Shown: positions 14,699 through 15,935 of the stretch, piece after piece
Layout: every line of letters starts with the position of its first letter
Position numbering within the stretch: position 1 is the first letter of the stretch
Assembly (NCBI GenBank): GCA_016931435.1
Contig: JAFGET010000059.1
Coordinates: 1-15,935 of the forward strand
Direction: 5' to 3'
From: Candidatus Omnitrophota bacterium
GTDB lineage: Bacteria > Omnitrophota > Gorgyraeia > Gygaellales > Profunditerraquicolaceae
Length of the DNA: 15,935 bases
Translations under genes and position numbers: made by a program
The notes under the pieces: generated by a model
Seen by the model: the letters and a program-made list of their open reading frames with translations, nothing else
Databases searched by the model: none
Told to the model about the DNA's origin: nothing

Positions 14699-15133
14699 TT
14701 ACCTTTTGCATGAATCACACAAGCCTTCTATGACTATCTTCTTTCCCGTAACGGTAAATCTGCGCTTAATATCTTCGGGGATCTCGATAGCATCCAGCGC
14801 CTTATCGGAAAAATCGATGATCTTATTGCATTTGACGCACTGGAAATGATGATGATTCTCCGTATCCGGATCAAAGCGCTTGGGCCGGCCGTATCCCTCC
14901 ACTACCTTTAAGAGCCCCATATCCACAAAAGATAAAAGCGTCCTGTTGACAGTATCAAAAGAAATATGCGGGGCCTTCTTTCTCACTCTTTGAAAAACCG
15001 TATCCGCGCAAGGGTGGCTTTTATCATCGATTAAAGACTCGAAAATAATCATCCGCTGGGGGGTGATCTTAAGGTTGGCTTCTCTGCACTTTTTGCGGAA
15101 AGTTTCGTTTGCGCCCCGCGTTTTCTTATTCAT
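14699..15133 (-). CDS. perR: PerR-like Fur family regulator
   Basis: 144 residues from ATG 15133. An N-terminal winged helix (NLKITPQRMIIFESL to FDTVNRTLLSFVDMGLL) precedes the metal-binding dimerisation domain. The structural zinc cysteines are C99-VK-C102 and C139-DS-C142. Regulatory ligands visible are H40, D88 (RFDP), H94-H96 (HHHF) and D107 (IIDF). The Asp in RFD and IxDF is the PerR pattern; Fur proper usually has Glu at the second place. A longer reading from TTG 15169 would start inside the -35 box of the promoter, so it is rejected. It probably represses itself and the peroxiredoxin gene downstream until peroxide oxidises the iron-bound histidines. Confidence 0.9.
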   Translation of the reverse strand: MNKKTRGANETFRKKCREANLKITPQRMIIFESLIDDKSHPCADTVFQRVRKKAPHISFDTVNRTLLSFVDMGLLKVVEGYGRPKRFDPDTENHHHFQCVKCNKIIDFSDKALDAIEIPEDIKRRFTVTGKKIVIEGLCDSCKR

Positions 15134-15140
15134 AATAGAT

Positions 15141-15169
15141 AGTATATAGGAATAACTCCTATTTGTCAA
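15141..15169 (-). promoter_or_regulatory. Predicted perR promoter with embedded operator
   Basis: TTGACA (15169-15164) and TATACT (15146-15141) with a 17-bp spacer, near consensus. The spacer holds ATAGGA-N5-TCCTAT (15146-15162), a 7-1-7-like Fur family site. The predicted start near 15134 falls one base before the ATG at 15133, so the message would be leaderless. Confidence 0.75.
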
Positions 15170-15177
15170 GGACTTCT

Positions 15178-15357
15178 TTATTCATCCACCAACTCTTGAA
15201 GAATCTTTGATATTTCCGGGGAAAGCCGCTTTTTTTCATACATACAATCTACGGCTTTATCGATAAAATACGGGTCTGCTCTCTTATTTTTATCAATCCG
15301 CTTAAGCTCTGCCTCCCACAGCTTAATTACGCGCTCGATGAGCCGGTGTTCGGTCAT
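15178..15357 (-). pseudogene. Shrunken hemerythrin-like gene
   Basis: 59 residues from ATG 15357 (AGGAT 6 nt upstream). The first 37 residues (TEHRLIERVIKLWEAELKRI, ADPYFIDKAVD) match the first part of a HHE hemerythrin domain including the E-H pair. The next family segment, with the R-T-Y-A-D..HHGKEEDILF iron ligands, is missing, and the reading jumps to EKKRLSPEISKILQELVDE and stops where an E-H ligand would normally follow. An internal in-frame deletion plus C-terminal loss would explain this. Without those His residues it cannot hold the di-iron site. Full family members bind O2 or sense it. It could still be expressed as a small protein. Confidence 0.6.
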
Positions 15358-15447
15358 CAATTATCCTACTGGCAACATATTAGCCACTTTAGTAATGACG
15401 TAACAGGCGCTTCTCAACCAAAACGAAAAACCGTACCCCTCTACTTT

Positions 15448-15935
15448 TTACTTAAAAACAATCGCATCTTTTGGACACGATGAAACACACTTGCCGCACG
15501 ACCAGCAATCCGCCTGAAATATTTTTTTCTGATTGTCCAATATCCCGCGCATGGCATACGTTGGACAGGCCTTAACGCAAAGCTTACAATCAATACATAG
15601 TTTTCTATCAACGCGAATTCTGCCGAGCGAGATCTTTTCGAGAATCCACGAGAGAAGCCCAAACGGGCATACCCAATGGCAAAAAGGCCTAAAAATGAAA
15701 AAACTCAAGACGAGAAGCAGCGGGAGAATATACAACGCCGCGGTAGTTAAGCGGGATGGGTTAAATATATTGAAGTAATTGACGTGATGAAAAAGAGAGC
15801 GCCCGTTGAAATAATCCGCAAACACTGACAACCCCAGAAGGAACATTACAAACAAGATTACGCGTGAGACCATGCCCCAGGCAAACGGAATTCGCAATCT
15901 TCTCTTCTTCAAAACAGGAATATTAAAAATACTTT
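15448..15935 (-). CDS. NapH-like 4Fe-4S membrane polyferredoxin (5' end cut)
   Basis: The frame is open to the window edge with no stop; a TTG at 15912 is possible but the reading continues upstream as IFNIPV, so the start is probably outside. Two membrane helices are seen (about VSRVILFVMFLLGLSVF and LTTAALYILPLLLVLSFFIF), then the NapH-type CHWVCPFGLLSW motif. Two bacterial ferredoxin clusters follow, C-I-D-C-K-L-C-V-K-A-C-P and C-W-S-C-G-K-C-V-S-S-C-P. Such proteins carry electrons from the quinone pool or ferredoxin at the inner membrane. No catalytic partner is visible in the window. Its place beside hemerythrin and PerR genes suggests a redox role. Confidence 0.85.
   Translation of the reverse strand, partial: SIFNIPVLKKRRLRIPFAWGMVSRVILFVMFLLGLSVFADYFNGRSLFHHVNYFNIFNPSRLTTAALYILPLLLVLSFFIFRPFCHWVCPFGLLSWILEKISLGRIRVDRKLCIDCKLCVKACPTYAMRGILDNQKKIFQADCWSCGKCVSSCPKDAIVFK

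Noticed and set aside
15134..15169. Longer N-terminus for the PerR-like protein from TTG 15169
   Set aside because: The extra codons coincide with a near-consensus promoter and operator, and the TTG is part of the TTGACA box.

Overview
The window looks like chromosomal DNA from an uncultured, Gram-negative, probably anaerobic or microaerophilic bacterium. Outer-membrane and envelope families (DUF481 fragment, DUF748/AsmA-like proteins), many PAS sensors and a PerR/peroxiredoxin/hemerythrin oxygen-defence set fit Candidatus Omnitrophota or a relative, but this placement is inference from gene style, not from a marker gene. Every gene I can support is on the minus strand, so transcription runs from high to low coordinates. 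There are no rRNA or tRNA genes, no CRISPR array and no transposase.

Right end (15935 to 13800): a NapH-like polyferredoxin cut by the window edge, a shrunken hemerythrin-like gene, a PerR-type Fur regulator with an apparently leaderless start, and an archaeal-type peroxiredoxin. perR and the peroxiredoxin gene carry related palindromes (ATAGkA-N5-TmCTAT) in their promoter regions, which implies one small peroxide regulon. A clear hairpin terminator follows the peroxiredoxin gene.

Middle right (13680 to 8700): an envelope operon reads mscS, a YihY/BrkB-type membrane protein, an AsmA-like protein, a DUF481 remnant and a short DUF748 protein, from a good sigma-70-type promoter.

Middle (8690 to 6700): an accessory island holds a nucleotidyltransferase of the DUF6036/AbiEii type overlapping a putative DNA-binding partner, then a zinc-ribbon protein. 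The first gene's promoter is covered by five alternating half-sites spaced exactly 11 bp apart. Inverted copies of a 14-bp motif (ATAGAAACGTCyCC) lie at both ends of the island.

Middle left (6670 to 4480): a tight cluster of a small HTH-like protein, a cupin and a Fcy1-type cytosine deaminase. The deaminase is broken: its conserved C-terminal tail is present but out of frame. corA follows, with a TTG start.

Left end (4330 to 1): a signalling region. A PAS-PAS-LuxR regulator with a (CAG)9 polyglutamine tract sits behind a 180-nt leader containing a terminator-like hairpin. Next come a MerR-like protein, a single-domain response regulator, a response-regulator remnant, a triple-PAS protein and the start of a PAS histidine kinase joined to it by an ATGA overlap. 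Phased GGGTA/TACCC repeats lie just upstream of the MerR promoter.
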